Part shown: positions 23,549-33,732 of the stretch, in pieces | Position numbering within the stretch: position 1 is the stretch's first letter | How the letters are laid out: each line of letters starts with the position of its first letter | The notes under the pieces: generated by a model | Told to the model about the DNA's origin: nothing | Databases searched by the model: none | What the model saw: only the letters and a program-made list of their open reading frames with translations | DNA from: Schizophyllum amplum | Lineage: Eukaryota > Basidiomycota > Agaricomycetes > Agaricales > Schizophyllaceae | Direction of reading: 5' to 3' | NCBI GenBank assembly: GCA_007026445.1 | Contig: VDMD01000015.1 | Span: forward strand, 310,001-374,000 | Length of the DNA stretch: 64,000 nucleotides | Translations under genes and position numbers: made by a program

Positions 23549-23949
23549 CCTCCGCCGCCGCCTCATTCGACGCTCTATCCGCCGGCGTGACGCGCAGGAT
23601 GAGCATGCGACCCGCAATGCGCATGCGCCTCAGCGAGCTCGTGCAGCTTGGTGGCGCGGGCCGAGTCTCCCGTGCCGGCGAAGACGATGGTTTTGAATCG
23701 AGCGAGAAGGTGAGTGTTGAGAGTGAAGCCCAGGGAGGGGTTGAATTAGGTGGGTGAGTGGGCATGGTACTTAAAGTGGGTGAGTGCGAGGTGGGCGAGT
23801 GCGAGGTGGGTGTGTGAGACTGAGCGTGGTGAGGTGCATGGGCGCATAAAGCAGGAAAGGTAGAAAATGTCGGGAGAAGAGGGCATGAGAGGGAGACACA
23901 CCGATGCCACCGTTCGCACCAGTGAAGAGAGAGTCTGCGCGGCGGACAT
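23549..23949 (-). pseudogene. Decayed SDR relic (5' part only)
   Basis: Fragments of the same SDR family in three frames: LFTGANGGIG (cofactor loop, one frame off the ATG at 23949), LLARFKTIVFAGTGDSARATKLHELAEAHA, and PADRASNEAAAEDIARVAA in another frame. The match stops where IANAG should follow; no catalytic Tyr/Lys region is found. A CT-dinucleotide expansion and a short frame jump explain the breaks. The former intron holds a GTGGG-rich minisatellite. It is a fifth family member, now non-functional. Confidence 0.75.
23776..23820. repeat. 15-bp minisatellite, three copies
   Basis: GTGGGTGAGTGCGAG, GTGGGCGAGTGCGAG and GTGGGTGTGTGAGAC follow one another, inside the first intron of the SDR relic. 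Confidence 0.7.
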
Positions 23950-24927
23950 TCGAAGTATGTTCTATCGAGCTCGTATACGCAAGAGTCAAAACAAGGGCGC
24001 GCTTCGCACGTTGCTAGCAGTCTTCACATCCGAGAGCTCTGAAACATCCTGCTGGAGATTTGGGGGAGCCCTCAGACGGACGGGCGCTTCAAGTTCGAGC
24101 CTGTTCGAGCGCCTCGCGCAACAGCACATGGAAAACGAACAAGACCTTCCATATTGGGCGTGTCATTATAAGTATGCGGCCAAGTTGAACCTGTGCACTC
24201 ACTCCGCGAGGTAACTCACTCAGACTGCGCGGGGCAGACACTTGCTGTAGACTCTTTATGGCTCAGTCTGTACGTGCTGCCAGGGGGATGCTGACGCCTG
24301 CCAGAACATCGCGATACCCGTGTCTTAGCGTGGTTGTATTTACCTGAAGAGCTTCTAGTTGGCACCGCGAGCATCGTATCGTCGATGCCTGTCGTACGCA
24401 GTCTGTGAGAGCCGGCCGACGACCACACAGATAAGGAAACACGTTATAGACCCTTCATCGTTGAAGACAAAGTGATCGACGTCGCGCCTGCGTCCGCAAC
24501 ACTCCCAACCTGCCGACGACAACGGGACGTATTCGGACGAGACGGCGACGGTATGAAACCGTCCGCTAAGGACTGTAACCGTCTCGTATCCGCGCGTTCA
24601 GCTATCACTGCACCTTTCCCCATGAACAATCACCGCCGCTCAGCTCCGGAGTAGGCCTGCCTGGCGCAGTAGCTCTTCGCTAGGAAAGGCCTAGCAGGAC
24701 GCGTCGGACTACTGCACAAACTAGAAATCATTGTGGAAGGCGGAGGGTGGGCAGAGCGAGGGGGCGACGGTGCGGGACAAGGTTGCGGGCCGGCGGGGTG
24801 ATGGGATCGGGAAGCGGTGGGCGCGATCATAGGGCCCATTATTTCCGCGTCAGTCGCGGGTTGGACTCCGTTACTTACTTATACTCGGCGTTTGCGATGG
24901 TGGACCCGTCTGTACGTCGCCGCCGCC
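23950..24927. other. Intergenic stretch upstream of TRP2
   Basis: No gene recognised. Around 24530..24595 there are nested inverted repeats (ACGAGACGG / CCGTCTCGT and GACGGT / ACCGTC). Confidence 0.4.
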
Positions 24928-26581
24928 ATGGTCTCTGTCTCCGAAGAAGCAATTCACGCCCGCGCACAGAGGCTCCCTGCCCACCCCACCCTTGACACCG
25001 TCGAGCGCCTCATCCTCCACGAGAAGCGCGGAAACTGCATCCCCGTCTATGTCGACCTCCCCGCAGACCTCATCACACCATGCATGGCCTACCTCCGCAT
25101 AGCCAAGGACTCAAAGTACTCCTTCCTCTTCGAGTCCGTCATCGGCGGGGAGAACGTCGCGCGCTACTCTTTCATCGGCGCCGGTCAGTGCATCGAGTCA
25201 TTACAAACCGTCTGCTGACTCTGTCCAGACCCTCTCAAGATCATCAAGACCGGCCCCAACGAGGAAATCCAGGGCGACCCCACAGTCCCCCTCGAAAAGG
25301 AGCTCGCGCTGCACCAGTACATCAAGATCCCCGAGATCCCCACCTTCACCGGCGGCGCCATTGGCTATGTCGCCTACGACTGCATCCAACACTTTGAGCC
25401 CAAAACTAAGCGCGACCTCAAGGACACGCTGCAGATTCCCGAGGCCGTCTTCATGCTCGTTGACACGATTGTCATTTACGATCACATCTTCCAGACCATG
25501 CGCGTCGTCTCCCACGTCTTCGTCCCGTCCACCTCGTCCACAAGCAACCTCTCCTTCGCGTACGACACCGCCGTCGCGAAGGCACGGCGCCTCGCAAAGA
25601 CCCTCCTCAGCACCACCACGCCCGAGCCGCCGCAGCCCCCCATCAAGCTCGGCAACGAGAGCGTCTCGAACGTCGGCAAGCCCGGCTACGAGGGCTTCGT
25701 CACCACCCTCAAGAAGCACATTCTCGCCGGCGACATCATCCAGGCCGTCCCCTCCCAGCGCCTCGCCCGCCCGACCACGCTCCACCCCTTCAACGTCTAC
25801 CGCCACCTCCGGCAAATCAACCCCTCCCCGTACATGTTCTACATCGACTGCGGCGACCAGCAAATCGTCGGCGCGAGCCCCGAGACGCTGTGCAAGGTCG
25901 ACGCGAACGTCGTCTTCAACCACGCGATCGCGGGCACCACGCACCGCGGGAAGACGCCCGAGGAGGATGCCGAGCTCGGCGCGACGCTCCTCGCATCCGA
26001 AAAGGACCGCGCGGAGCACATCATGCTCGTCGACCTTGCGCGGAACGACGTGAACCGCGTGTGCGACCCGAAGACCGTGAAGGTTGACGAGCTCATGAAG
26101 GTCGAGAAGTTCTCGCACGTCATCCACCTCACCTCGCAGGTGTCGGGCGTCCTGCGGCCGGGCCTGACGAGGTTCGACGCCTTCCGGTCCATCTTCCCTG
26201 CGGGTACGGTGTCGGGCGCTCCAAAGATCAAGGCGATTGAGATCGTGTCCTCGCTCGAGCAGGAGCGGCGAGGCGTGTACGCGGGCGCTGTTGGTCGCTG
26301 GGACTTTGCGGACGACGCGATGGATACCTGTATTGCCATCCGCACGATGCTGTTCAAGGACGGTGTCGCGTATTTGCAGGCGGGCGGTGGCATCGTCTTC
26401 GACTCGAACGAGGAAGAGGAGTATATCGAGACGATCAACAAGCTCAAGGGCAACGTCAGGGCATTGGATGTGGCGGAGAGTGAGTACTTCACTTCGTTCA
26501 GGTCTGGAATGGTCGCTGATCAATCCTGCAGAGTACTGGTATGACATGCAGCAGGCAGGGACATCTACACCATCGCAGTAG
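24928..26581 (+). CDS. TRP2: Anthranilate synthase component I
   Basis: Exons 24928..25183, 25229..26479 and 26532..26581 give 1557 nt, 518 residues, normal for the family. It converts chorismate and ammonia/glutamine to anthranilate, the first step of tryptophan synthesis, with the TRP3-type glutamine amidotransferase (not in this window). Motifs: [18 protein letters not shown] (feedback-site region), [48 protein letters not shown] and [11 protein letters not shown]. The start follows a GCCGCCATGG context. The last exon is only 50 nt. Confidence 0.95.
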
Positions 26582-26850
26582 ATGACTGCATGTTCAAGGA
26601 GTATTGTACATCTGTGGGTATTGTTATTTAGAGGGTCGCGCGCCATGCGATCTATGTACTAAGCGCACGCATACTTGCGTGTCTAATGACCGTGATTTCG
26701 GACGAAGCTCAGGCCTGAAAGGAAGTGGCTAAGTCAGGATTGCAAAGCGAAGTTCATTTTGACGTGTTTGTCGGTGTGGGTCCTCCAAGTTAATGGTCTA
26801 AAACACTGATTGATTTTTTAGGAGTCTGAGCTGTTCTACGCGACAAGACT

Positions 26851-27937
26851 CTACTTGGGTATCTCTATTGGCCGCTTCTGCAGAGTGGGCGCTGGGTTCT
26901 TCCAGTCAATCTCGTCCCATCTGCGATACAAAGTCAATCAGCAGGAACGACCAGAGCTACAAAAGTCATACCTCGCGAAGTTGTATCTCAAGTTATCCGG
27001 GTGAAGCTCTGGGAACTTGTCTTTGATCACTTGCATCAGTTCATCGTACATGATCTGCAAAGAGATCCGTCAGCTCGCCTTTCCCCTCGTTAGAGTCCCC
27101 AACACACGCACCTCATATCCCTTCCCATTCAGATGCAGCCCGTCAGACAAATATTGGCTCAACGACGCCTCGTCCTTGCCTGCCCTCTCCCACAGCGCCC
27201 CGAATACGTCCACCACCGCTACTCCCTCGCCCGCCTCCACGCCCACAGCCCTAACAGCCTCCGCGTACGTCTCCGTCACCTCGAATAGCCGGTCTAGCTC
27301 CTTCGGCGGGTCGCGCGCATGAAGGTCCACACCGCGCTGCAGCGTGTTCACCGGCGGCGGGGTCACCAGCACGATCTTGGTTTCTGGCGAGTGGTACGGG
27401 GAGTCGGGCGAGCGGACGAGGGAGAGGATGTGCTTCAGGTTGGAGGTGAACTTGGGGAGGGGGACGTGTTGGGGGGAGGGTGGGATGCAGGCGTCGTTGG
27501 CGCCGAACCAGATTAGGAGGAGGCGGACTTTGGGGGCGTGGGCTTGTTCGGGCTTCTTGGCGAAGACCTGCTCGAACACGGGGATGCCCCACTCGGTGTT
27601 GTATCCGGATAGCCCGCGGTTAAGTACATCAAGCTTGCGCGCGTAGACATCTGCATTCACGGTCTGTCAGCGTGCATTCGAGGACCGCAGAGGACGACGA
27701 ACGAGCGAGACGCGTGCCGAAGCCGCTCTTCTCTGGCTCCCAGCCTCCTTGGGTGATGGAGTCGCCGAACAGCATGATCGTGTCCTGGGAGTAGGCGGCC
27801 ATACTCGCAGAGTGTGATGAAGAAGTGGCAGACGGGTTGAATGTGGCAAGATGTGCGATAGATTCCGGGTACCAGAGGATTACAACGATGGCTGTTACGA
27901 TGGGAAGGAAGGAGATCAAGGGAAGTCCCCCAGGCAT
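26851..27937 (-). CDS. GDSL/SGNH esterase (isoamyl acetate hydrolase, Iah1-like)
   Basis: Exons 27703..27937, 27112..27650, 26972..27054 and 26851..26920. From 27937 the product is 308 residues, from the internal ATG at 27802 it is 263; both are in frame. SGNH blocks: MLFGDSITQGGW (catalytic Ser), LNRGLSGYNT, WFGANDA (oxyanion Asn) and LSDGLHLNGKGYE (Asp-x-x-His). The longer form adds a hydrophobic helix (LPLISFLPIVTAIVVILW) that would anchor it in a membrane. A TATAAA at 27973..27978 (minus) sits about 36 bp before the first ATG. It hydrolyses small acyl esters; substrate not predictable. Confidence 0.88.
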
Positions 27938-27972
27938 TCGATAGGCCACGCACAAGAGTCGAGACCGGACAC

Positions 27973-27978
27973 TTTATA
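27973..27978 (-). promoter_or_regulatory. TATA box of the GDSL esterase gene
   Basis: TATAAA on the minus strand, 36 bp upstream of the first in-frame ATG and 171 bp upstream of the internal ATG. Confidence 0.5.
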
Positions 27979-28649
27979 CACCGCTAATGTGATCTAGTCT
28001 GACTTCGAACCTTGAGAAAGGGACCGGCGGGATAACTTATACGAGGATTCGATCAGCCATGTTTTGACCTCGAATTGAGCCTTTCTAGTCTAGATCAGTG
28101 AAAGCCTGCGCGCAAGACCAGCGAAGGTCCTGTCCATGGTCAGTGTGACACTGCACCCACGCTCTGAGACCGGAGCCATTCTGGCACCCATCTGAGACCT
28201 TGCCGCCACCTTGATGCAAGCTCGACGACCCGGGATCGGAAGTGGCCTATTGAAGTGGCTGCTTCGTTGACGCTGGTCACGTAGGTGACGCCCGGACCGT
28301 CACGCGGCAAAGACGCAAGTTCCACAGCGTTCCCGTTAGCTTAGTCTCCTCATATCATGTACGTATTACATGTTCCCTAGGGTGCAAGCTAGCCTATGAA
28401 AATACCCAAGCACATTCCTCTGTTGAGTGACAATCATAAAAACACATTTACGATCTACAGAGTCAGACATCACTATCCTTGACCTCATCGACGTCCTCGT
28501 CGGTCTCCGTCTCAGGCTCTGTCTCGGTCCGTGCTCCTGTTCCCCTACTCATCTGTGCTCCCGCTCCACGGATTTATCACTGGAATAAATGACAGCAAGG
28601 GCGCGGGGAATTGAGCCTCAGTTAAAGACGCGACTTCGGAGACGCGACG
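27979..28649. other. Intergenic stretch
   Basis: Divergent upstream region of the GDSL gene and the unknown gene at 28845. No coding signal seen. Confidence 0.4.
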
Positions 28650-28685
28650 AACTCCGGGAATTGTACGTAAGCAATTCCCAGAGTT
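28650..28685. repeat. Imperfect palindrome upstream of the 28845 gene
   Basis: AACTCCGGGAATTG (28650..28663) and CAATTCCCAGAGTT (28672..28685) pair with one mismatch around an 8-nt spacer. It lies 160 bp before the start codon and could be a dimeric regulator site or a cruciform. Confidence 0.6.
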
Positions 28686-28844
28686 GAGGTCACGTGCCCG
28701 GTCCGACTGCGATCAGTGGCGCGCGGGTCGCGTTTGTGTCGTGCTTGACTTGTTCTTGACATTCAAGACTGTTTTCTCATAAACTCCTTGCTCTCATCAG
28801 TCATGTTCAGCCTCTCTCTCCCAGCCCCGCTTCTTTTCTAAACA

Positions 28845-29786
28845 ATGAGCTCTCGATCAACAAGCCCCGCTAATGACGAATCCAGGCCTGTCGACACCAC
28901 TGGCGGAGGTGCCACTGGCAGCGTCGACCCAGTGGACGCGTTTCTCAATGACTTTCACTCTTCTGAAACCACACAAGAGGCCACTTCCCATCCTTCACCC
29001 TTGTTGGGCTCTGTCGACGCGCTGGATCGCTCCAACGATCCATAGAACAGACTCCCCGATGCAAACTCGGACTCGTTCTCGCTCAACAACCTCGCACACC
29101 CTTACATAATCGCGCCTGTGTTGCTGCAGCCGGGATACGACTTGCTGAGGCAGCACCTCAACACAATCATGTGCTTGGACGATGTCACATCTGCGTACTT
29201 GGATGCGATCGCGAACGTGCGTCCCACACCAATCTCTGAGCTCATGTCTGACAGAGTCCAGTCTATCAGTGCAACGTCTTACCAAGAGATTGCACTCATA
29301 CAAGCGGCTGGTCTAGCCAAGTTGGACCAGCATAACCGCACAGTCGCATCGACAGCGGACACTCGTTGGACAATCTTCGCGAGTTCACGGGTGCGTCATT
29401 TGCAGATATGTCATGTTCAGTGCTAATAGATTGTGTTATATAGGAAGCCGTCCTTCTCTACACACGCCTCGTTCTGCTCTCCCCCAGGCTCAGCGTGTAT
29501 CGCGGCAAGAATATCGCCGAACTCGCATACATGAGTGAGATCTTGACTCCCTTTCATGTCCTACTAACCAATGAGTTTACCACAGAAAGCCATGCAAGCC
29601 CGTAATGTTGCTGATCTTCCAGCAGATTCCGACCATGCAGGCAAGGACGAGCTGTTCTCTGCAATGAACACTGTCCTGAGCAACTTCCGATGCGACATCA
29701 AGATGAAGGTGCTGCAGGCCTGCGAACCTGTCCTTCCCTTACTTACATACATTGCGTCTCAGCGCAAGCGCGGCGCGACGGCGTAG
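28845..29786 (+). CDS. Unrecognised protein
   Basis: The reading frame begins MSSRSTSPANDESRP and continues through a Ser/Thr-rich N-terminus. A TAG at 29043..29045 interrupts it unless a 48-nt intron (GTTGGG...AACAG, about 29003..29050) is removed, which restores NSDSFSLNNLAHPYIIAPVLLQPGYDLL. Further introns near 29392..29443 and 29535..29590 lead to ELFSAMNTVLSNF and LPLLTYIASQRKRG. No catalytic motif or membrane segment is seen; the body looks helical. The third junction is uncertain (acceptor CAG or AAAG). Roughly 240 residues. Function unknown. Confidence 0.55.
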
Positions 29787-30775
29787 AATAATCGAATTAT
29801 TTGAAACAACACCATTCCTGTACTTTACAAACACCAGTCAATGAGCCTGATAACCTGTTTGCTGGTCTGATATGGCGTTGTAATATCCTACTGTCTGAGC
29901 AGCCCTAGCAATGAATGGGAACCGGGTTGAACTCGCACACTCGCTGATCGGGTATTGCACCGGCCTTATATTGATCCCACTCTCTGGTCCCGAATCAAGC
30001 CCCGACGTCCCAGGATCGCCCCGACGCTGGGTGCTACGGGCTCAGATGGACCCATGCTACCATTGCAGTATCGAACTGATTATAACCGCAGCCACGAACT
30101 GATCCCAGGTCGCACCTCATTCGGTACTCGATATCGATCACCACTTGGCCACTCGCTCGGCCTTGTCAGGAGCTCGGATGCCTTCTGCGGTGTACTTGGA
30201 AGGCGTTCGAGAGCAAGGCAAAGACGGCGGCGGACGCGCTCCGGACCGTCGGGCCGAGGCGCTAAAGCGCTCGGTCGCAAACACGCGCAATCCCCGATCG
30301 CCCTTTTATGTTTTGAGGCCGTGTCCAGGCCGTGTCGTTCCTTGTTCTCTTCTTCCACGATCTCGAACCTTGCAATACAGTGACCATTGACCGAAAGCCC
30401 GCCTCAAGCCCGTGAATGTCATATATTTGCTCTCATCCACTTCTCCTTCTACCCACAAGCAAGTCAAGGCCCTGGTCATCCTCACGGATCTCCTACGTCC
30501 AGGGCCTGTTACGCTCGTGGAACATCGACACTCGCGCGTCTTTGCCGGTGTGCTTCGTCTTGAAGCGCGCCGGGCTCCAGAGCCGCGTGGGTCTATTGTC
30601 CCCGTAGAGTTGAGCCCGTCAACATCTGTGGCGGTGCTCGTAGTTTGGGGACACACATCCATTCGTGCGCTCTATTCTGGCTTCTCCTCGCTCTGACTCT
30701 TTCCGAGTACTACATAGCTCGGATATCTACGTATACATAAAGACCATTGCAATAAGTTACATGCTGTTGACAAAA
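29787..30775. other. Intergenic stretch between the unknown gene and SDR3
   Basis: Nearly 1 kb with only short unsupported frames on either strand. Confidence 0.4.
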
Positions 30776-31730
30776 CTACCACTCCCACTTTCCGAGCCCA
30801 GTATAGTCGACGAATTTGCCGCCGTACGTCTCCCGTGTCGCGACGTCCACCTGCTCCATGATTCCCCTCGCGCTCTCCTCTAGGGTGATCAGCGGCATAT
30901 CGATGTCCTTCAACCACGGTTCCTTCTCCATCGCGTTGGTGCTTATGCTAGTCTTCACCAGACCGGGATTTATGGGGAACACGACTACGCAAGTGTCAAC
31001 AGTTTTCTGCGCTTTCTCTTTTACATAGCGAACGACTAGGTGCTCACTGAGTTGCTCAAAGTCCTTATGCAGTTTTCTGACCATCCAGTTTAGGGCCGCC
31101 TTGCTCACGCCATACGCGTACATCCCGCCAGGCCATTGCGTGGCTGTGGTTATGCTGCCCGAACCCGATGACACGGCGATGAACTTCGGCGCAGCGCTCT
31201 CACGCAAGAGCGGAAAGGTCGCCTGGAAGAGCACCAAAGAGCCATTCACGTTGACCTGTGCACCTCGTCAGCCTCTCTTCAACACTTCCTTCCTTTCGCT
31301 TTGTCGCCCTTATGTAATATACAGCGACACGCACATCAAAGTGCCGAATCATATCTTCCTTTTCCACATCCAGCGCTCCCTCATACTTGTCGTTTATGCC
31401 CGCATTCGCGATCACGACGTCCAACTTGCCAACCACCTTTCTAATGGTCTCCGCCGCCGCCGTGTTGCTGTTTACGTCCGCCGAGACCAGAGGGACAACG
31501 TGTACTCTACCCGAGGAGTTAGCGGCGAGCGCGGTCAACTCTGGCGAGTCCGCAGGGCGACGTGTGCCGGCAAAGACAACTGTGTCCGGGCGGCTGGCGA
31601 GAAGTTTGGTGAGAGCGAAGCCTGTGCGAAGGTGGGTAGCAAAAGTCGGCTCCTGAGCTTAGAGCGCGAAGTGAGACTGACCTATGCCTCGGTTCGCGCC
31701 AGATATCAGGTATATGGTAGGCTTTGACAT
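30776..31730 (-). CDS. Short-chain dehydrogenase/reductase (SDR3)
   Basis: The protein starts MSKPTIYLISGANRGIG, with VIANAGIN, active-site Ser in AVSSGSGS, YGVSKAALNW (Tyr/Lys), and the C-terminus FVDYTGLGKWEW. Introns occupy the family positions. Together with SDR4 it forms a subgroup distinct from SDR1/SDR2 (GGMYAYG instead of GDVYPYG). A TATA-like element on the minus strand (31836..31842) lies about 105 bp upstream. An SDR oxidoreductase of unknown substrate, tandem with SDR4. Confidence 0.9.
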
Positions 31731-32033
31731 TACAATGCTACTATCGAAGGCACTGACGCGTTTGTACAGCGGCGCGATAATATGAGCTCCGGAGGAGATG
31801 CGGAGGAGACGACACGCCCTCGAGCACCTCACGCGCCTTATATGACCTCTCCTCCTTAAGAATGAGCGCACTAAACGCGCTCCTTCGTCACCTGTCCCCA
31901 GAAGGTGGACCACTCGCTGTCTCTTGCGATTTTTCACGTCATTGAGTTGTAGATCTTTCATCGTCTCTGAAGTGCTAATATGTAAGTAGGTAACCGGCTG
32001 GAGCTGCTGCCCAATATCTCCTTGCTAGGCGCA

Positions 32034-33029
32034 TCACCACCCCCACTTGTCCAACCCCGTGTAGTCGACGAACTTCCCGCCATATGTCTCCCGCGTCGCC
32101 ACATCCACTTGCTCCATAATTCCTTTCGCACTCTCCTCCGGCGTGATTATTGGCAATTCCCCTAGCCAAGGCTCATTGTCTATCGCTGTCGCGGCCATAC
32201 CCGTGCCCACCAGGCCAGGACTGATTGGGAAAACGACTGCAAGGCATCAGTGAGTAAGTATGTTGCTTCTCTGTGTACGTCGCGGCGCGCTCACCAAGTT
32301 GCTCAAAGTCCCGGTGAAGCTTCCTCACGACCCAATTCAAAGCCGCCTTACTCGCCCCGTACGCGTACATCCCACCCGGCCATTGCGATCCGGTCTCGAT
32401 ACTGCCCACCGCCGTTGACACTGCGACAAACTTGGGCGCAGCGCTTTCGCGGAGCAGTGGATACGTCGCCTGGAAGAGCAGCAGAGGCCCGTCGACGTTC
32501 ACCTGTATATATCGTGCGTCAGCGTGCGCTTCTGCAGCCCCATCCTTCCCTTGAATGAAATGGCAGTCATTCCGAACTCACGTCAAAGTTCCGAATCATG
32601 GCGTCCTTGCCCACGGTCAGCGCGCCATTGAAGTCGTCGTTTATGGCCGCGTTCGCGATCACGACGTCCAGCTTGCCAGCCGCCTTCCTAATCGTCTCTG
32701 CCGCAGCCGCGTTGCTCTCCGCGTCCGCGGATACAAGTGGAACGATGTGGACCTTGCCTGGGTTTGCGGTAGCGAGAGCAGTCAGCTCCGGTGCGTCCGT
32801 GGGACGGCGCGTGCCAGCGAAGACGACTGTGTCCGACCGACCCGCTAGGAGGGTGACGAGGGCCAGGCCTGCGGAGAATATGAATGGGTGCAATGGGATC
32901 CTCGATGACGAACAGGATCAATGCGGTACACAAAATGTGCGGGTCCCTTCTAGTTGAACAGGGAGTGAGAGAGCCACGAACCTATACCGCGATTTGCTCC
33001 AGAGATAAGTAGACGGTGAGGATTGACAT
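32034..33029 (-). CDS. Short-chain dehydrogenase/reductase (SDR4), frame broken near the start
   Basis: Closest to SDR3 and in tandem with it. From the ATG at 33029 the frame reads MSILTVYL and then loses register; the cofactor loop LISGANRGIG follows in the next frame, with an in-frame stop and no ATG upstream. One base appears missing near 33005..33011. The rest is well kept (TVVFAGTRRP, YGASKAALNW, FVDYTGLDKWGW), but NAGIN has become NAAIN. Intron 1 is about 140 nt, longer than in the other copies. Either a sequencing indel or a recent pseudogene. Confidence 0.75.
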
Positions 33030-33732
33030 CGTGCGTCTAGCTTGATTTTGCTTGAAGGCAGATGTGGACTGGGTGATTCTGTTCTACAGGTCTCCCAGGA
33101 CCACGTCTTATGTACCCCAACATGGCTGACAAACGCAGAACGCACCTGCAAGCCTCGTCATCTCATCGAGACCCCGACTCGGGCTGACCAACACGGTGCG
33201 GCTTCGCTTCCCCCCATTCAATCGCGCACCTTTCTTTCCAAGCGGGCCGCCAAGCGTGAGCAGGAGCCGGCGCCTTCGGAGCACCTTCGCCAACCACCTT
33301 GGACTTCAAAGTTCATCATCGGGCAAGACGCCGAATCAATTTCGACCATCCTTTTTGCCTGTCTTCCTCTGATGTATTCGTATCATTCTGGCAGCCTTGA
33401 TTCTCGATACCCTACTTCCGCAGAAGTCTTTGCATGATATTCATAGTATTACATTGTCAGACGATAGCACAGATAGCAAAACACGGGGGGAACTCGCTGA
33501 ACACAACATGCTACACCATCGGCGACGAGCGGCGGTAAGGAAGGGGGGTGGGAGGAAAATGGGAGCCGGATTATGAGCGTGATACGTAGGGGGGTGTATG
33601 AGGTGTCGGGTGTATGAACGTCGCGCACGCACAAGTAGCCACAGCGGAAGGACGGACCGGAAAAACAATATGGTCGAAGCGAACCTAGTATACACAAATA
33701 TTGTCCTGCGTCGTCGCCGGGCCATCCACCAA
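33030..33732. other. Intergenic stretch between SDR4 and CRM1
   Basis: Upstream of SDR4 and downstream of CRM1. No coding signal seen. Confidence 0.4.

Noticed and set aside
25201..26646. 481-codon open frame antisense to TRP2
   Set aside because: GC-rich mirror frame opposite a conserved gene; composition is typical shadow coding with no domain.
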